A DNA stretch of 50,632 bases from contig PEAF01000009.1 in the NCBI GenBank assembly GCA_002753465.1, forward strand, positions 1 to 50,632. Reading direction: 5' to 3'. Positions 17,619 to 26,697 of the stretch are shown here, in pieces. Source of the stretch: Candidatus Omnitrophota bacterium. Its GTDB lineage: Bacteria; Omnitrophota; Gorgyraeia; Zapsychrales; Fredricksoniimonadaceae. The position numbers and the translations under genes were made by a program. How positions within the stretch are numbered: the stretch's first letter is position 1; each line of letters begins with the position of its first letter. Below the pieces are notes generated by a model that saw only the letters and a program-made list of their open reading frames with translations, was not told the origin of the DNA and ran no database searches.

Positions 17619-19148
17619 ATGCGCGTTCTATTCTTGCATCCCGAAACGGAGAGCCTGGGCGTTGAGTATCTCACGGCCGCCCTCCGGCAAGCAGGGCACA
17701 CGGTGAGCCTTATTATTGACCCGGTGCTGTTTGATGGCACCATGAGCAGGTATAAGTATAGTTCGGACCTGGCAAAATTATATTCACAGCGCGAGAGTAT
17801 TTTGGAGCAGATCGATGAGCGTGCCCCGGACCTGATAGCATTTTCAGTTTTGACTAATTTTTATCAGTGGGCCAAGACCTGGGCTGCGGATATCAAGAAA
17901 AGAAAACCTGACGTTCCGATCATCTTTGGCGGGATCCATCCCACATCCGTCCCGGAGGTGGTCTTAAGGGACCTTAATGTGAATTATGTTTGCGTGGGCG
18001 AGGGGGAGGCGGCGATCGTCGATCTTGCCAATATGTTGGAAAGGAAGGAAGGCGTCGTGCCCATTCCCAATATTTGGTATCGTGATCCTGATGGCGGATT
18101 GGTAAGGAGCGAGGTTCGCAAGCTCGAAGCAGATCTTGATAAGCTCCCGTTCCCCGATAAGGATCTGTTCTATGAGTATTTCCGGGGGTATATAGGCTAT
18201 AGTTTGATGACGGGCCGGGGTTGTTTGTTCCGGTGCAGTTTCTGTTCCCATTCCATCTTTGCCAAGTTGTATGAAGGCAAAGGCAGGCTTCTTCGCCGGA
18301 GGTCTGTCGAGAATGTAATGGCTGAATTGAGGCTGGCTGAATCGAGGTATAACAAACCATTTTACATCTTTGATGATGATATATTTACCTATGATATTGC
18401 CTGGCTGGAATCATTTTCCAAACAGTATGCCGCTGAGATCAATAAGCCGACATTTGTCTGGGTTGAGCCATCTACCCTGACGCCGGCCATTGTCGATGTC
18501 CTCGTGAGGATGCGCTGTTTTGCCGTTGAGATGGGGGTTCAGAATATTAATGAAGAATACCGCAAGAGGGTGATGCACCGTAACAATACAAATCAGCAGA
18601 TCAAGAATGCGATCAATTGGCTGAGGAAAAGCGGAATAGAGGTCATCGTGGACAATATGGTCGGATGTCCCGGTGAAACCGTGGATGATATAAAGCAGCT
18701 TATTGAATTTTATAATGAGAACCGCCCGAGCCGGTTTTTTGTCTTCTTTCTTCGCTACTTCCCCCGCGTTGACATTATCCAGCACGCGGGCCTTTCGCAG
18801 CAGCAGATCGATCTTTTTGAAGATGGGAAATCCATTAAGCCTTTCCTTCTTCCGGCAGACGAGGGCAATAGCGGCGAGAAAATGCAGTTGCTGAATTTGC
18901 TTTTATACGTGCAGCTTTTGCCGCGCTGGTTAGTTAGTTACATGCTCAAGGAGAAGATCTACCGGTTCCTGCCGGCTAGGAGCATTATGCAGTTTGAGCT
19001 CTTCTTTTTTGGGATATTCTCTGTCAGGCAGATACTGAAAGGCAGAAATCCTCTTTGGTATATGCGCCCGGCTACGACGTTGCGGGCGAGTTCCGTTGCC
19101 CGTAAAGCCGCTCGGAAGAAACCTGTTCCTGTGAAGCCATTGATATGA
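17619..19148 (+). CDS. B12-binding radical SAM protein (array member 6)
   Basis: This is a 509-residue array member. The start at ATG 17619 (MRVLFLHPETESLG) aligns with paralogs and has AGGA 7-9 bases upstream. The frame is open back to 17514, but that extension only overlaps the preceding gene. GGIHPTSVPEVVL and YVCVGEGEA mark the N-terminal domain. The cluster motif CLFRCSFC is at 202-209, followed by SHSIF, and MGVQNINE lies in the barrel. The C-terminus ends in a basic tail (RKAARKKPVPVKP), absent from the others, which may bind membrane or nucleic acid or be a linker. It overlaps the next start by ATGA. Confidence 0.87.
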   Translation: MRVLFLHPETESLGVEYLTAALRQAGHTVSLIIDPVLFDGTMSRYKYSSDLAKLYSQRESILEQIDERAPDLIAFSVLTNFYQWAKTWAADIKKRKPDVPIIFGGIHPTSVPEVVLRDLNVNYVCVGEGEAAIVDLANMLERKEGVVPIPNIWYRDPDGGLVRSEVRKLEADLDKLPFPDKDLFYEYFRGYIGYSLMTGRGCLFRCSFCSHSIFAKLYEGKGRLLRRRSVENVMAELRLAESRYNKPFYIFDDDIFTYDIAWLESFSKQYAAEINKPTFVWVEPSTLTPAIVDVLVRMRCFAVEMGVQNINEEYRKRVMHRNNTNQQIKNAINWLRKSGIEVIVDNMVGCPGETVDDIKQLIEFYNENRPSRFFVFFLRYFPRVDIIQHAGLSQQQIDLFEDGKSIKPFLLPADEGNSGEKMQLLNLLLYVQLLPRWLVSYMLKEKIYRFLPARSIMQFELFFFGIFSVRQILKGRNPLWYMRPATTLRASSVARKAARKKPVPVKPLI

Positions 19149-20689
19149 AAATAGGGTTCGTCGCTTGGAGATTTGAATCGCTTGGCCTGCAGTATCTTTC
19201 TGCCTGTCTTAAGCAGCGCGGGCATAGCGTCCGCCTTTACTTTGACCCCAGCCTTTTTTATGACGACCACTTTTTCTTTTCAAAACGCCTGCACAAGGTC
19301 TTTGATGTCAGGGACAGGATCGTCCAAGAGATCGTCGACGAGGCACCGGACCTTTTGTGTTTTTCTGTCCTGGCGGGGAATTATGCGTGGGCATGCCAGA
19401 TAGCAGCTGATGTGAAGCGTCAAAAGAATATACCCATCATTTTTGGGGGGATACACCCTACGTCGGTGCCCGATGTTGTTATTAACAAGGATTTCGTGGA
19501 CTATGTTTGTGTCGGGGAGGGGGAGGCGCCTTTGGCGGAACTTGTTTCGGCGTTGGAACGAAAGGTATCTCCTCAGGGTATCGCCAACATATGGTTTAAG
19601 GAAAACGGGAAAGTTATATCCAATCCTGTAAGGCCCCTGGTTCAGGACCTGGATTCATTACCGCTGCCCGATAAAGATCTTTTTTACCGGGAGTGCCCCC
19701 ACATCGTTAATAGCGTCTATGTGACCATGGCAAGCCGGGGTTGCTATTATAGCTGTGCCTATTGTTGCAATGATGTTTTAGCGCATCTTTACCCTGGATG
19801 TAAGGGGCAGGTGCGTGTTCGCAGCGTTGATCAGCTGATCAAAGAGCTTAAGATCGCCAGGGAGAAGTATAATCCCCGCTGGATATACTTTAATGATGAT
19901 ATTTTTCCCTGCACGCCGCTATGGTTGGAAGAATTCTGCTCAAGGTATAAAGATGAGATCGGCCTGCCTTTTGGTATTAACAGCCATGTCAGGCTGATCA
20001 ATCAGAGGTATGTTTCCCTGATCGCGCGGGCTGGCGGCGCTTCTGTTGACATGGGGATCCAGTCTTGTGATGCCAATGTAAGAGAAAAGATGCTGCACCG
20101 CAGTATGGATAATGACCAGATAGAAGACGCGATAAAGTTACTTAAATCGTACCGCCTTTATGTGTACATAGATTTAATGCTGGGATTATCACAGGAAATC
20201 GATGATGGCGTGGACAGAACGATCAGCAGCCTAAGGCGATGGCGCCCGGATGGCATTGCGACACTTTTTCTGTCACACTTTGCTGAAACAACTTTAACTA
20301 AGAAGTTATTTGCCGATGGGCGGATCAGTGAAGAGAAAATGAAGGTGATCCGCGATCCCCTGAGCGGGTCATTGTCTTTTGTGGCGGGTGGCGACGTTTC
20401 GAGCAAGGTTTTGATGCTGAATGCAGCGTATTATCAATTTGCGCTATTTGTTCCGAAAGGTCTGCTTGATTTCTTCAGGCGCTGCTCCGTTTTGAAAGTA
20501 ATGCCACAGACGGTCATTTTGAGGGTATTTGTTCATTTCTTTGGTTTTATAAGAAGGTTTTATGTGTCTGCTGTGGAGAAAAGAAAAAGGTGTTTTCGGT
20601 TTTCTATCCAAAAAGAGGCATTGTTTTATATTACGTATTTAAAACGGTGGCTGTTGGGTTGCTTTTTTAGGGCAAAGGTTTCTGGCTAA
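19145..20689 (+). CDS. B12-binding radical SAM protein (array member 7)
   Basis: This is a 514-residue array member, translationally coupled to the previous one by a 4-base overlap. It has GGIHPTSVPDVVI and YVCVGEGEA in the N-terminal domain. The cluster motif CYYSCAYC is at 200-207, followed by an extra cysteine (CND), and MGIQSCDA is in the barrel. The extra cysteine directly after the cluster is shared with members 2 and 10. The C-terminal tail is rich in aromatic and basic residues (FFGFIRRFYVSAVEKRKR), suggesting membrane contact. The barrel carries a visible departure, LMLGLSQE, where paralogs have a GLPG-type sequence. Confidence 0.87.
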   Translation: MKIGFVAWRFESLGLQYLSACLKQRGHSVRLYFDPSLFYDDHFFFSKRLHKVFDVRDRIVQEIVDEAPDLLCFSVLAGNYAWACQIAADVKRQKNIPIIFGGIHPTSVPDVVINKDFVDYVCVGEGEAPLAELVSALERKVSPQGIANIWFKENGKVISNPVRPLVQDLDSLPLPDKDLFYRECPHIVNSVYVTMASRGCYYSCAYCCNDVLAHLYPGCKGQVRVRSVDQLIKELKIAREKYNPRWIYFNDDIFPCTPLWLEEFCSRYKDEIGLPFGINSHVRLINQRYVSLIARAGGASVDMGIQSCDANVREKMLHRSMDNDQIEDAIKLLKSYRLYVYIDLMLGLSQEIDDGVDRTISSLRRWRPDGIATLFLSHFAETTLTKKLFADGRISEEKMKVIRDPLSGSLSFVAGGDVSSKVLMLNAAYYQFALFVPKGLLDFFRRCSVLKVMPQTVILRVFVHFFGFIRRFYVSAVEKRKRCFRFSIQKEALFYITYLKRWLLGCFFRAKVSG

Positions 20690-20702
20690 GCGGGGATCAC
20701 AC

Positions 20703-22256
20703 ATGCGCGTTGTTTTTATGGCGAATACGATGGAGTCACTCGGCATAGAGTATTTGTCTGCCTATCTTAAGCGGGCGGGGCATCACGTCAGTCTGGTGTT
20801 TGACCCCCTTCTTTTCAGAGATTATTTTACGGCCAGCAGAAAGCTCAGCAAGCTGTGTGATATGCGGGATGTTGTTATTGAGAAGGCGGTTAATCTGAAG
20901 CCGGATGTCATTTTGTTTTCCGTGCTTTCAGGGACATACCGGTGGAGTTTGCAGCTTGCCGGCGATCTAAAAATTAAAACGGGAGCAACGATCATTTTTG
21001 GCGGGATGCATCCGACCGCGGTGCCTGAAATAGTCATTCAAGAGCCGGCCGTTGATTTTGTAGGTGTCGGGGAATGCGAAGAGGCGCTGGTAGAGCTCCT
21101 CGGGTGTTTGTCATCCGGTAAGGATCCGAGTCAGGTCAGGAATTTCTGGATGAAAAAAGATGGGCGTGTTGTAAGAAATCCGCTGCGTCCTTTGGTGGAT
21201 GATCTGGATGAGCTCCTTCCGCCTGACAAAGACATCTTTTATGGTGTTCACCCCGCGCTTGTCGATCAAAATTATACCATTGCCACAAGCCGCGGGTGTG
21301 CCTACCAGTGCAGTTTTTGTTACAACAGTTTTCTTAAGACGCTGTATCCGAACGGTAAATATTATCGCAAGCGCAGCAATGGTAATGTCATCGCGGAACT
21401 CAAGCGCGCCAAGGAAAAATACGCGATCAAATCCGTATATTTTGTCGATGATATCCTGACACAGGAAAAGGGCAGGCTCCGGGAGTTCATTAAAAGCTAC
21501 CGGGATGAGATCAATCTTCCCTTTCGCTGCGAAGTCATGCCCGGGACTGTCGACGATGAAGTTGCCGCCTTGCTGAGCAGCGCAGGATGCACGACGGTGA
21601 ATATGGGCGTGCAGACATTAAGCCCTGTTTTGCGCAGGACCATTCTTAATCGCCATGATACGAATGATGATATAGTGCGGGCGATCGACGCGTTGCGCGG
21701 GCATCGGATTTCTATCCATGCCAATATTATATTGGGCCTTCCCGGGCAGGATGAAAAAGAATGGCTGGATATCGCGCGATTTTTTAATCGCCATCGGTTG
21801 GACGCGGTGCTTGTTTTCTGGTTGATATATTATCCCCGCACGGCGATCATTAAAAAGGCGATTGAATGCGGCGCGCTGAGTCAGGAAGACGCTTTAAGGT
21901 TGGAGCGCGAACCGCTTGAAGTTAACACGTTCAGTGAGAGTAAGGATTTTGTTGATAAAAGAAAAGTCAAGTTCGCCAATCTTATCTCCTGCAGCGTGTG
22001 GCTCCCGGCCGGTGTATTTGACTTTATTGTGCGCCGTAAGATCTTTTGTTATATCCCCGACTTTGTGGTGAGTATTATCAACATTTGCACCATGGGTGTC
22101 GCTCCGGCTTTAAAGGCACTGCTGTCGGTAAAAGCAGGCCGGTCTCCGCGGATTAAACTGGGAGCCATAGGCCTGACCATATATCATATGAAGGAACTTT
22201 TTTTGACCAGGTTTACTAATCAAGCGCAGCGCCAGGCTGCACAAAATCGAAGATGA
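20703..22256 (+). CDS. B12-binding radical SAM protein (array member 8)
   Basis: This is a 517-residue array member. The signature is altered: GGMHPTAVPEIVI, then VDFVGVGECEE where paralogs have YVCVGEGE, so a conserved cysteine and the second glycine of GEGE are changed. The cluster motif CAYQCSFC is at 199-206, followed by YNSFL, and MGVQTLSP is in the barrel. GGGGAT about 5 bases upstream serves the ATG. It directly precedes a Tes-like radical SAM gene, overlapping its first possible start by ATGA. The same pairing recurs at 23655/25301, so a two-gene unit may have been duplicated. Confidence 0.87.
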   Translation: MRVVFMANTMESLGIEYLSAYLKRAGHHVSLVFDPLLFRDYFTASRKLSKLCDMRDVVIEKAVNLKPDVILFSVLSGTYRWSLQLAGDLKIKTGATIIFGGMHPTAVPEIVIQEPAVDFVGVGECEEALVELLGCLSSGKDPSQVRNFWMKKDGRVVRNPLRPLVDDLDELLPPDKDIFYGVHPALVDQNYTIATSRGCAYQCSFCYNSFLKTLYPNGKYYRKRSNGNVIAELKRAKEKYAIKSVYFVDDILTQEKGRLREFIKSYRDEINLPFRCEVMPGTVDDEVAALLSSAGCTTVNMGVQTLSPVLRRTILNRHDTNDDIVRAIDALRGHRISIHANIILGLPGQDEKEWLDIARFFNRHRLDAVLVFWLIYYPRTAIIKKAIECGALSQEDALRLEREPLEVNTFSESKDFVDKRKVKFANLISCSVWLPAGVFDFIVRRKIFCYIPDFVVSIINICTMGVAPALKALLSVKAGRSPRIKLGAIGLTIYHMKELFLTRFTNQAQRQAAQNRR

Positions 22257-22264
22257 GGTCAAAT

Positions 22265-23638
22265 ATGCCCACGAATAGTTGCGATGCCGGCTTGATCCGG
22301 CAGACGAAGAGTACCTGTGTGGTGTGTCAGAAGGAGATCGACGCACGGATTGTCGAGCAGGAAAGGGCCATTTTCATGCTTAAGGATTGTCCCGAACACG
22401 GACCGGAAAAGGTCGTTTTGTCCTATCATCCGGCCTATTACAAAATAATGAACCACCTCTACTTTAATGTTTATAACAGGGAGATCCCTTACAAAAAATT
22501 CTTCTTATATTTTACTAACAAGTGCAATTTAACGTGTCCCATTTGTTATTTGGATTGCCCCCATAAGAAGACGGATGAGATGAGCCTTCCCGACATTGAA
22601 GAAGCCTTGAAGCGTATGGGAAAGATACGGTGCATTCTCCATGGGGCTGAGCCGACGGCGCGCGAGGACCTGCTGGAGATAATTCAGCTGATGAATAAAT
22701 ACCAGGGCTCGGTGGATATGTTCACCAACGGCATTAAGTTGGCCGATAAGGCGTATGTACAAGCGCTGAAGGATGCGAAGGTCGGGATGATCTATTTGCA
22801 GTTTGACGGTTTCGACAGGGAGGCTTATAAAACGCTGCGCGGACGGGACTTATTGGACGAGAAAATGCGTGCGCTTGAGAATCTCAATGCTTTGGGGATG
22901 CCGATCGTTCTCATAGGTGTTATTGGCAAAGGGGTGAATGACGGTGAGATCGAGAAGATCATCAAGTTCGCCGCCAGCCAGGACAATGTGAAGGCCGTCA
23001 CATTTATCGGCCTGTCAATTATTGGCGGAGCGGGTGCTTCTTTGGAAAAGTATGCCACAACCATCGATGAATGCGTTAATAAGCTGGAATTGCTATCACA
23101 GGGGAGGTTGAGCCGTAACTATCTGCGCTTCTGTCAGAAGATTAATTATATCTTTGCTGATCTGCTTAACATGCGGGTCTGTTATTTCTTTCAGCAATAC
23201 ATTTTATTTAAGAATAAGGGCAATTATACGACTTTAAACGACATACTTGATACACAAAAAATGGAACAGATCCTGGATACGCACGCCGAGATGACTAAAA
23301 AAGGGAGTCCTTTCAGTACATTAAGGTTTGTTGTTGCCATGATCTTTCAACAAGCGACGAATCTCAAGAGCATTAAATACTTTTTAAACTTGAGCAAGAT
23401 CGTTTTTTTCGGATTCTGTGGCATACGCTATGAGGAGAAAAGCGGCAGTCCTTTGATAGTTACTTTCCATGACGGATGTGACCGGTACAAACTGGACCTG
23501 GGAGTGGTGTCACGTTGCGACAGGATCATGGTCTATAAAGAAAACGGGGTTATTCATTACGACAAGTCCATTGGTAATTATTTCATGGATAAAGAAGTTG
23601 AAAGATTGGACCGTATCAAAAACGGCTGTGCCTGTTAA
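22265..23638 (+). CDS. Radical SAM enzyme of the MJ0619/tetraether-synthase-like type (copy 1)
   Basis: This 457-residue protein opens with CVVC at residues 18-21 and CPEHG near 41-45, a rubredoxin-like metal-site block. The radical SAM motif CNLTCPIC at 87-94 follows. This N-terminal architecture is known from archaeal MJ0619 and tetraether lipid synthase (Tes), which join lipid alkyl chains. Where the family has GGEPT the protein has GAEPTARED, one glycine replaced. LQFDGFDREAYKTLRG is also family-like. GAGG 6 bases before ATG 22265 favours this start; ATG 22253, which gives a 4-base overlap with the previous gene, is the alternative. Carbon-carbon bond formation on lipid chains is a hypothesis by homology, not shown. 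A second copy is at 25301. Confidence 0.78.
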   Translation: MPTNSCDAGLIRQTKSTCVVCQKEIDARIVEQERAIFMLKDCPEHGPEKVVLSYHPAYYKIMNHLYFNVYNREIPYKKFFLYFTNKCNLTCPICYLDCPHKKTDEMSLPDIEEALKRMGKIRCILHGAEPTAREDLLEIIQLMNKYQGSVDMFTNGIKLADKAYVQALKDAKVGMIYLQFDGFDREAYKTLRGRDLLDEKMRALENLNALGMPIVLIGVIGKGVNDGEIEKIIKFAASQDNVKAVTFIGLSIIGGAGASLEKYATTIDECVNKLELLSQGRLSRNYLRFCQKINYIFADLLNMRVCYFFQQYILFKNKGNYTTLNDILDTQKMEQILDTHAEMTKKGSPFSTLRFVVAMIFQQATNLKSIKYFLNLSKIVFFGFCGIRYEEKSGSPLIVTFHDGCDRYKLDLGVVSRCDRIMVYKENGVIHYDKSIGNYFMDKEVERLDRIKNGCAC

Positions 23639-23654
23639 GGTGCGCCCCTAATCC

Positions 23655-25154
23655 ATGCGAATAGTCTTTGTGCATTTCAATTTTGAATCACTGGCGATCG
23701 AGTGCCTGTCCGCTTCCTTAATCCGGGCAGGACATCAAACCTCGCTTGTTTTCCGTGTCGCAGGCCGACCGGAGATGGAGGGGCGCAGTTCGCCGGATTT
23801 CCTGCGGAGCATAGCCTCTGATGTTGCCTCCATAAAGCCCGGCCTGATCGCCTTTTCTGTACTCAGTGACCAGTATCCGCTCATATCAGATGTGGCTAAA
23901 ACAATACGGGCGATGGCAAAAGATGTCCCCATTATTCTCGGTGGGATCCATCCTACATCGGTCCCGGATGTTGTCATTCGAGAGGATTTTGTGGATTACC
24001 TGTGTGTTGGTGATGGCGAGGAAGCTATTGTTGAATTAGCCCATGCGCTTGAAGCCGGAAGCGACACAGCCAGCATTCAGAACATCTGGTCTAAGGACAG
24101 GGGCATTGTCATAAGGAATCCACCAAGGCATTTAAATTGTGATCTTGATAGCTTTCCTTTGCCGGATAAAGACATGTTTTTTCGTGTATCAAGGGGAATG
24201 ATCGTCGATTATGCGACATTTTCATCGCGCGGATGTTTGTACAGCTGTTCGTATTGTTATAACAGCATGCTCAAAAGTGCCTATGCGGGCAGAGGCGCCT
24301 TCTACCGTCGCAGAAGTGTGGGCCACCTCATTGAGGAGCTTGTGGCGGCTAAACAGAAGTACGGGATCCGGTCCGTTTTTTTTATCGATGATATATTTTG
24401 CGGCGATAAGGATTTCCTGAATGAATTCGTATCCAAGTATAAAGAATTCGTACGGCTGCCATTTTCCTGCCTTGCATTTCCTCATCCGGAAATTACAAAT
24501 GAGTATACGTTGGGGTTGCTCAAGGATGCGGGCTGTGTTTATGTTTCCCTGGGCGTGCAGTCTTTGAATGCGCGGATCAGGAACGAGATTTTAAAGCGCC
24601 CTGGAAGCAATGATGATATTCATCAGGCGCTGCTTGCTTTGAAAAAAAGCGGGATCTTTACCAACGTTGAATTGATGGTAGGGCTGCCCACGCAGAGCAG
24701 AGAAGATATTATCGAATGCATCAGATTCTTTAATGAAAATCGGCCAGATGCCCTGGTGGTTTACTGGCTCAGGCATTATCCGGGCACAGAAATCGCCCGG
24801 TATTTGAAGGCTGCTTCCGGCGACGCGGTCTCTGATGCGGTGCAGGCCTATGCCCCGTTTTCGGAAGGGGGAAGCACCTATGATGCCGAGATCGCACAGC
24901 TTGTTAATCTTGTGCTACTGAGCAATATTCTCAATAAATACATTGTTGATTTTTGCCTGAAAGAAAGGATCTACAGGTTCTTTCCGGGTTGTAATCCTGT
25001 GTTGATGCGCTTTAATACGGTCTTTGGGCTTTTGCGCCGCCATTTATTCTTCAGCCGGTTGGGGTATACTCTTATTTTGAGAAATATCGTCGTGACGTGC
25101 CGGTGGCGGATAGGACATTTCTTCTCGAGGCACGTCACTGACCGACGGGAGTAG
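23655..25154 (+). CDS. B12-binding radical SAM protein (array member 9)
   Basis: This is a 499-residue array member. The first strand is MRIVFVHFNFESLAIE (most paralogs have SLGIE). It has LGGIHPTSVPDVVI and YLCVGDGEE, so GEGE is changed to GDGE. The cluster motif CLYSCSYC is at 194-201, about five residues earlier than in paralogs because the N-terminal domain is slightly shorter. YNSML follows, and LGVQSLNA is in the barrel. It ends with a basic tail. It starts 16 bases after a Tes-like gene and is followed, after 146 bases, by the second Tes-like gene. Confidence 0.87.
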   Translation: MRIVFVHFNFESLAIECLSASLIRAGHQTSLVFRVAGRPEMEGRSSPDFLRSIASDVASIKPGLIAFSVLSDQYPLISDVAKTIRAMAKDVPIILGGIHPTSVPDVVIREDFVDYLCVGDGEEAIVELAHALEAGSDTASIQNIWSKDRGIVIRNPPRHLNCDLDSFPLPDKDMFFRVSRGMIVDYATFSSRGCLYSCSYCYNSMLKSAYAGRGAFYRRRSVGHLIEELVAAKQKYGIRSVFFIDDIFCGDKDFLNEFVSKYKEFVRLPFSCLAFPHPEITNEYTLGLLKDAGCVYVSLGVQSLNARIRNEILKRPGSNDDIHQALLALKKSGIFTNVELMVGLPTQSREDIIECIRFFNENRPDALVVYWLRHYPGTEIARYLKAASGDAVSDAVQAYAPFSEGGSTYDAEIAQLVNLVLLSNILNKYIVDFCLKERIYRFFPGCNPVLMRFNTVFGLLRRHLFFSRLGYTLILRNIVVTCRWRIGHFFSRHVTDRRE

Positions 25155-25300
25155 CTTGCTATTTATCCATGTTTCGGGTAATGTTAGGGCAACATCATTG
25201 CCGTCATATTCCCAGGAATGAACCGTCCGTAATATTTGTTATCATCAGATGAATACAGTGGCGTTGTAGAAATAACGGTAGGTTTATACAAAGGTTAAAT
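25155..25300. other. Intergenic gap before second Tes-like gene
   Basis: This 146-base stretch is among the longest gaps of the 37-kb + strand run. No ORF with family similarity, hairpin terminator or convincing promoter is visible. AAAGG about 6 bases before the ATG at 25301 is the likely ribosome site. A TTGTAG and TATACA pair lies close to the start but with only 15 bases between them, so I do not call it a promoter. Confidence 0.4.
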
Positions 25301-26638
25301 ATGGCTGATCGGCAAGATACGGAGAGGGTCATTCGTCGAACCCGGACCATATGCACGGTCTGTAAGGATATGGTTGAAGCGGTTGTCTTGTCCTGCGCCG
25401 GTAAAGTTTTCCTGGAAAGGAAATGCCCGGTGCACGGGCAGGAGCGGTCATTGCTGTGCGGTGATGCCGATTATTATGCGGCCGTCGATGACCTGTATTT
25501 CAATGTTCTTACCGGCCGTCGATCGATCAAGAGCTACTTGCTTTATTTGACCGGGAAGTGCGATCTTGATTGTCCGATCTGCTATTTGAGCGACCGCAGC
25601 GCCAAGGAGGACATGAGCCTCCGTGAGATCGAAGACATCTTGCGCCGGATGAGGGGGGCGCAGTGCATTGTTTATGCGGCTGAACCCACCTGCCGGGAGG
25701 ATCTGCCCGAGGTCATCCGGTTGATCCGCCGTTATCAGGGGACGGTCAAGCTCTTTACGAATGGGGTGCGGCTGGCTGATAAGGCATACCTGCGGGTCTT
25801 GCGTGACGCGGGGCTGGGGCAGGTCGTTCTTCAATTCGATGGCTTCAAGCGGGAAACGTATGTGGCGCTGCGGGGAGAGGACCTGCTGGATGCCAAATTG
25901 CGCACCCTCGATAATCTCAGGGAAACAGGGACTTCGACGTTCTTATCGTGCGTGCTTGCTAAAGGACTTAATGAGGATGAGGTCGAGTCGATGATCCGTT
26001 ACGCGGCAGGGCAGGATTTTATCGAATGCGTTGCGTTCACAGCGCTAACGGTTGTTGGCGGGGCAGAAACGCGTTTGAAGAATCTGGTTTTGCTTCCAGA
26101 CGAATCTATTGATCGATTATGCCATCACAGCCAGGGGAAGATCGACCGCGCTTACTTCAGGCTTTGCCAGAAGATCCTGCACATATCAACAGCCTTGAAT
26201 TATGAACGGGTCTGTTTTTATACACAGATGATCATACTTTTCAGGACAAAGGACGGGTACGTGACATTAAGCGAGCTGGTGGATACGGCTTGTTTGGAGC
26301 GGTTGTTGGACCGGTATGCTGTTTGGGTCAAAGAGAAGGTTTGGGCAGCCAGGCTGCGGCTTGCTTGCGGGGTGCTGGCCTTGTTCGCGTTCAATCGGGG
26401 GTACCGAAAATTATTGGCAGCCATGTTGCGGACGTTGCTGGCGCGTCGTTTTAAGACAAGCATGTCTCCCCAGGCGCTGCGCCCGTTCGTGGTGAGTTTT
26501 TATCGGGGATGTGATCACGGCAATAACGATGATTTGGTCATGCGGACATGCATGTGGCGGCTTGTTTTTAAGGAGAAGGGGACGGTTTCTACCGATAAAA
26601 CAATGACCGAATGTCTGGGGTTGGCTGACCGTCATTGA
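25301..26638 (+). CDS. Radical SAM enzyme of the MJ0619/tetraether-synthase-like type (copy 2)
   Basis: This 445-residue protein is colinear with copy 1: CTVC at 18-21, CPVHG near 41-45, radical SAM motif CDLDCPIC at 87-94, and the SAM-binding segment read as AAEPTCRED, so both glycines of GGEP are replaced. Shared stretches such as LFTNGVRLADKAYL and LQFDGF show recent common ancestry with copy 1. CPVHG in place of CPEHG and loss of the GGEP glycines suggest the two copies have separated in function. It may act on membrane lipid chains, by analogy with archaeal Tes; other radical chemistry is equally possible. It is followed directly by a GT-C-like membrane protein. Confidence 0.77.
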   Translation: MADRQDTERVIRRTRTICTVCKDMVEAVVLSCAGKVFLERKCPVHGQERSLLCGDADYYAAVDDLYFNVLTGRRSIKSYLLYLTGKCDLDCPICYLSDRSAKEDMSLREIEDILRRMRGAQCIVYAAEPTCREDLPEVIRLIRRYQGTVKLFTNGVRLADKAYLRVLRDAGLGQVVLQFDGFKRETYVALRGEDLLDAKLRTLDNLRETGTSTFLSCVLAKGLNEDEVESMIRYAAGQDFIECVAFTALTVVGGAETRLKNLVLLPDESIDRLCHHSQGKIDRAYFRLCQKILHISTALNYERVCFYTQMIILFRTKDGYVTLSELVDTACLERLLDRYAVWVKEKVWAARLRLACGVLALFAFNRGYRKLLAAMLRTLLARRFKTSMSPQALRPFVVSFYRGCDHGNNDDLVMRTCMWRLVFKEKGTVSTDKTMTECLGLADRH

Positions 26639-26697
26639 TCCCGCGAATAGTTTTCTTCCGGGGCATTGGTCTTGGCGATGGATTGGAGGTGTTTAAA

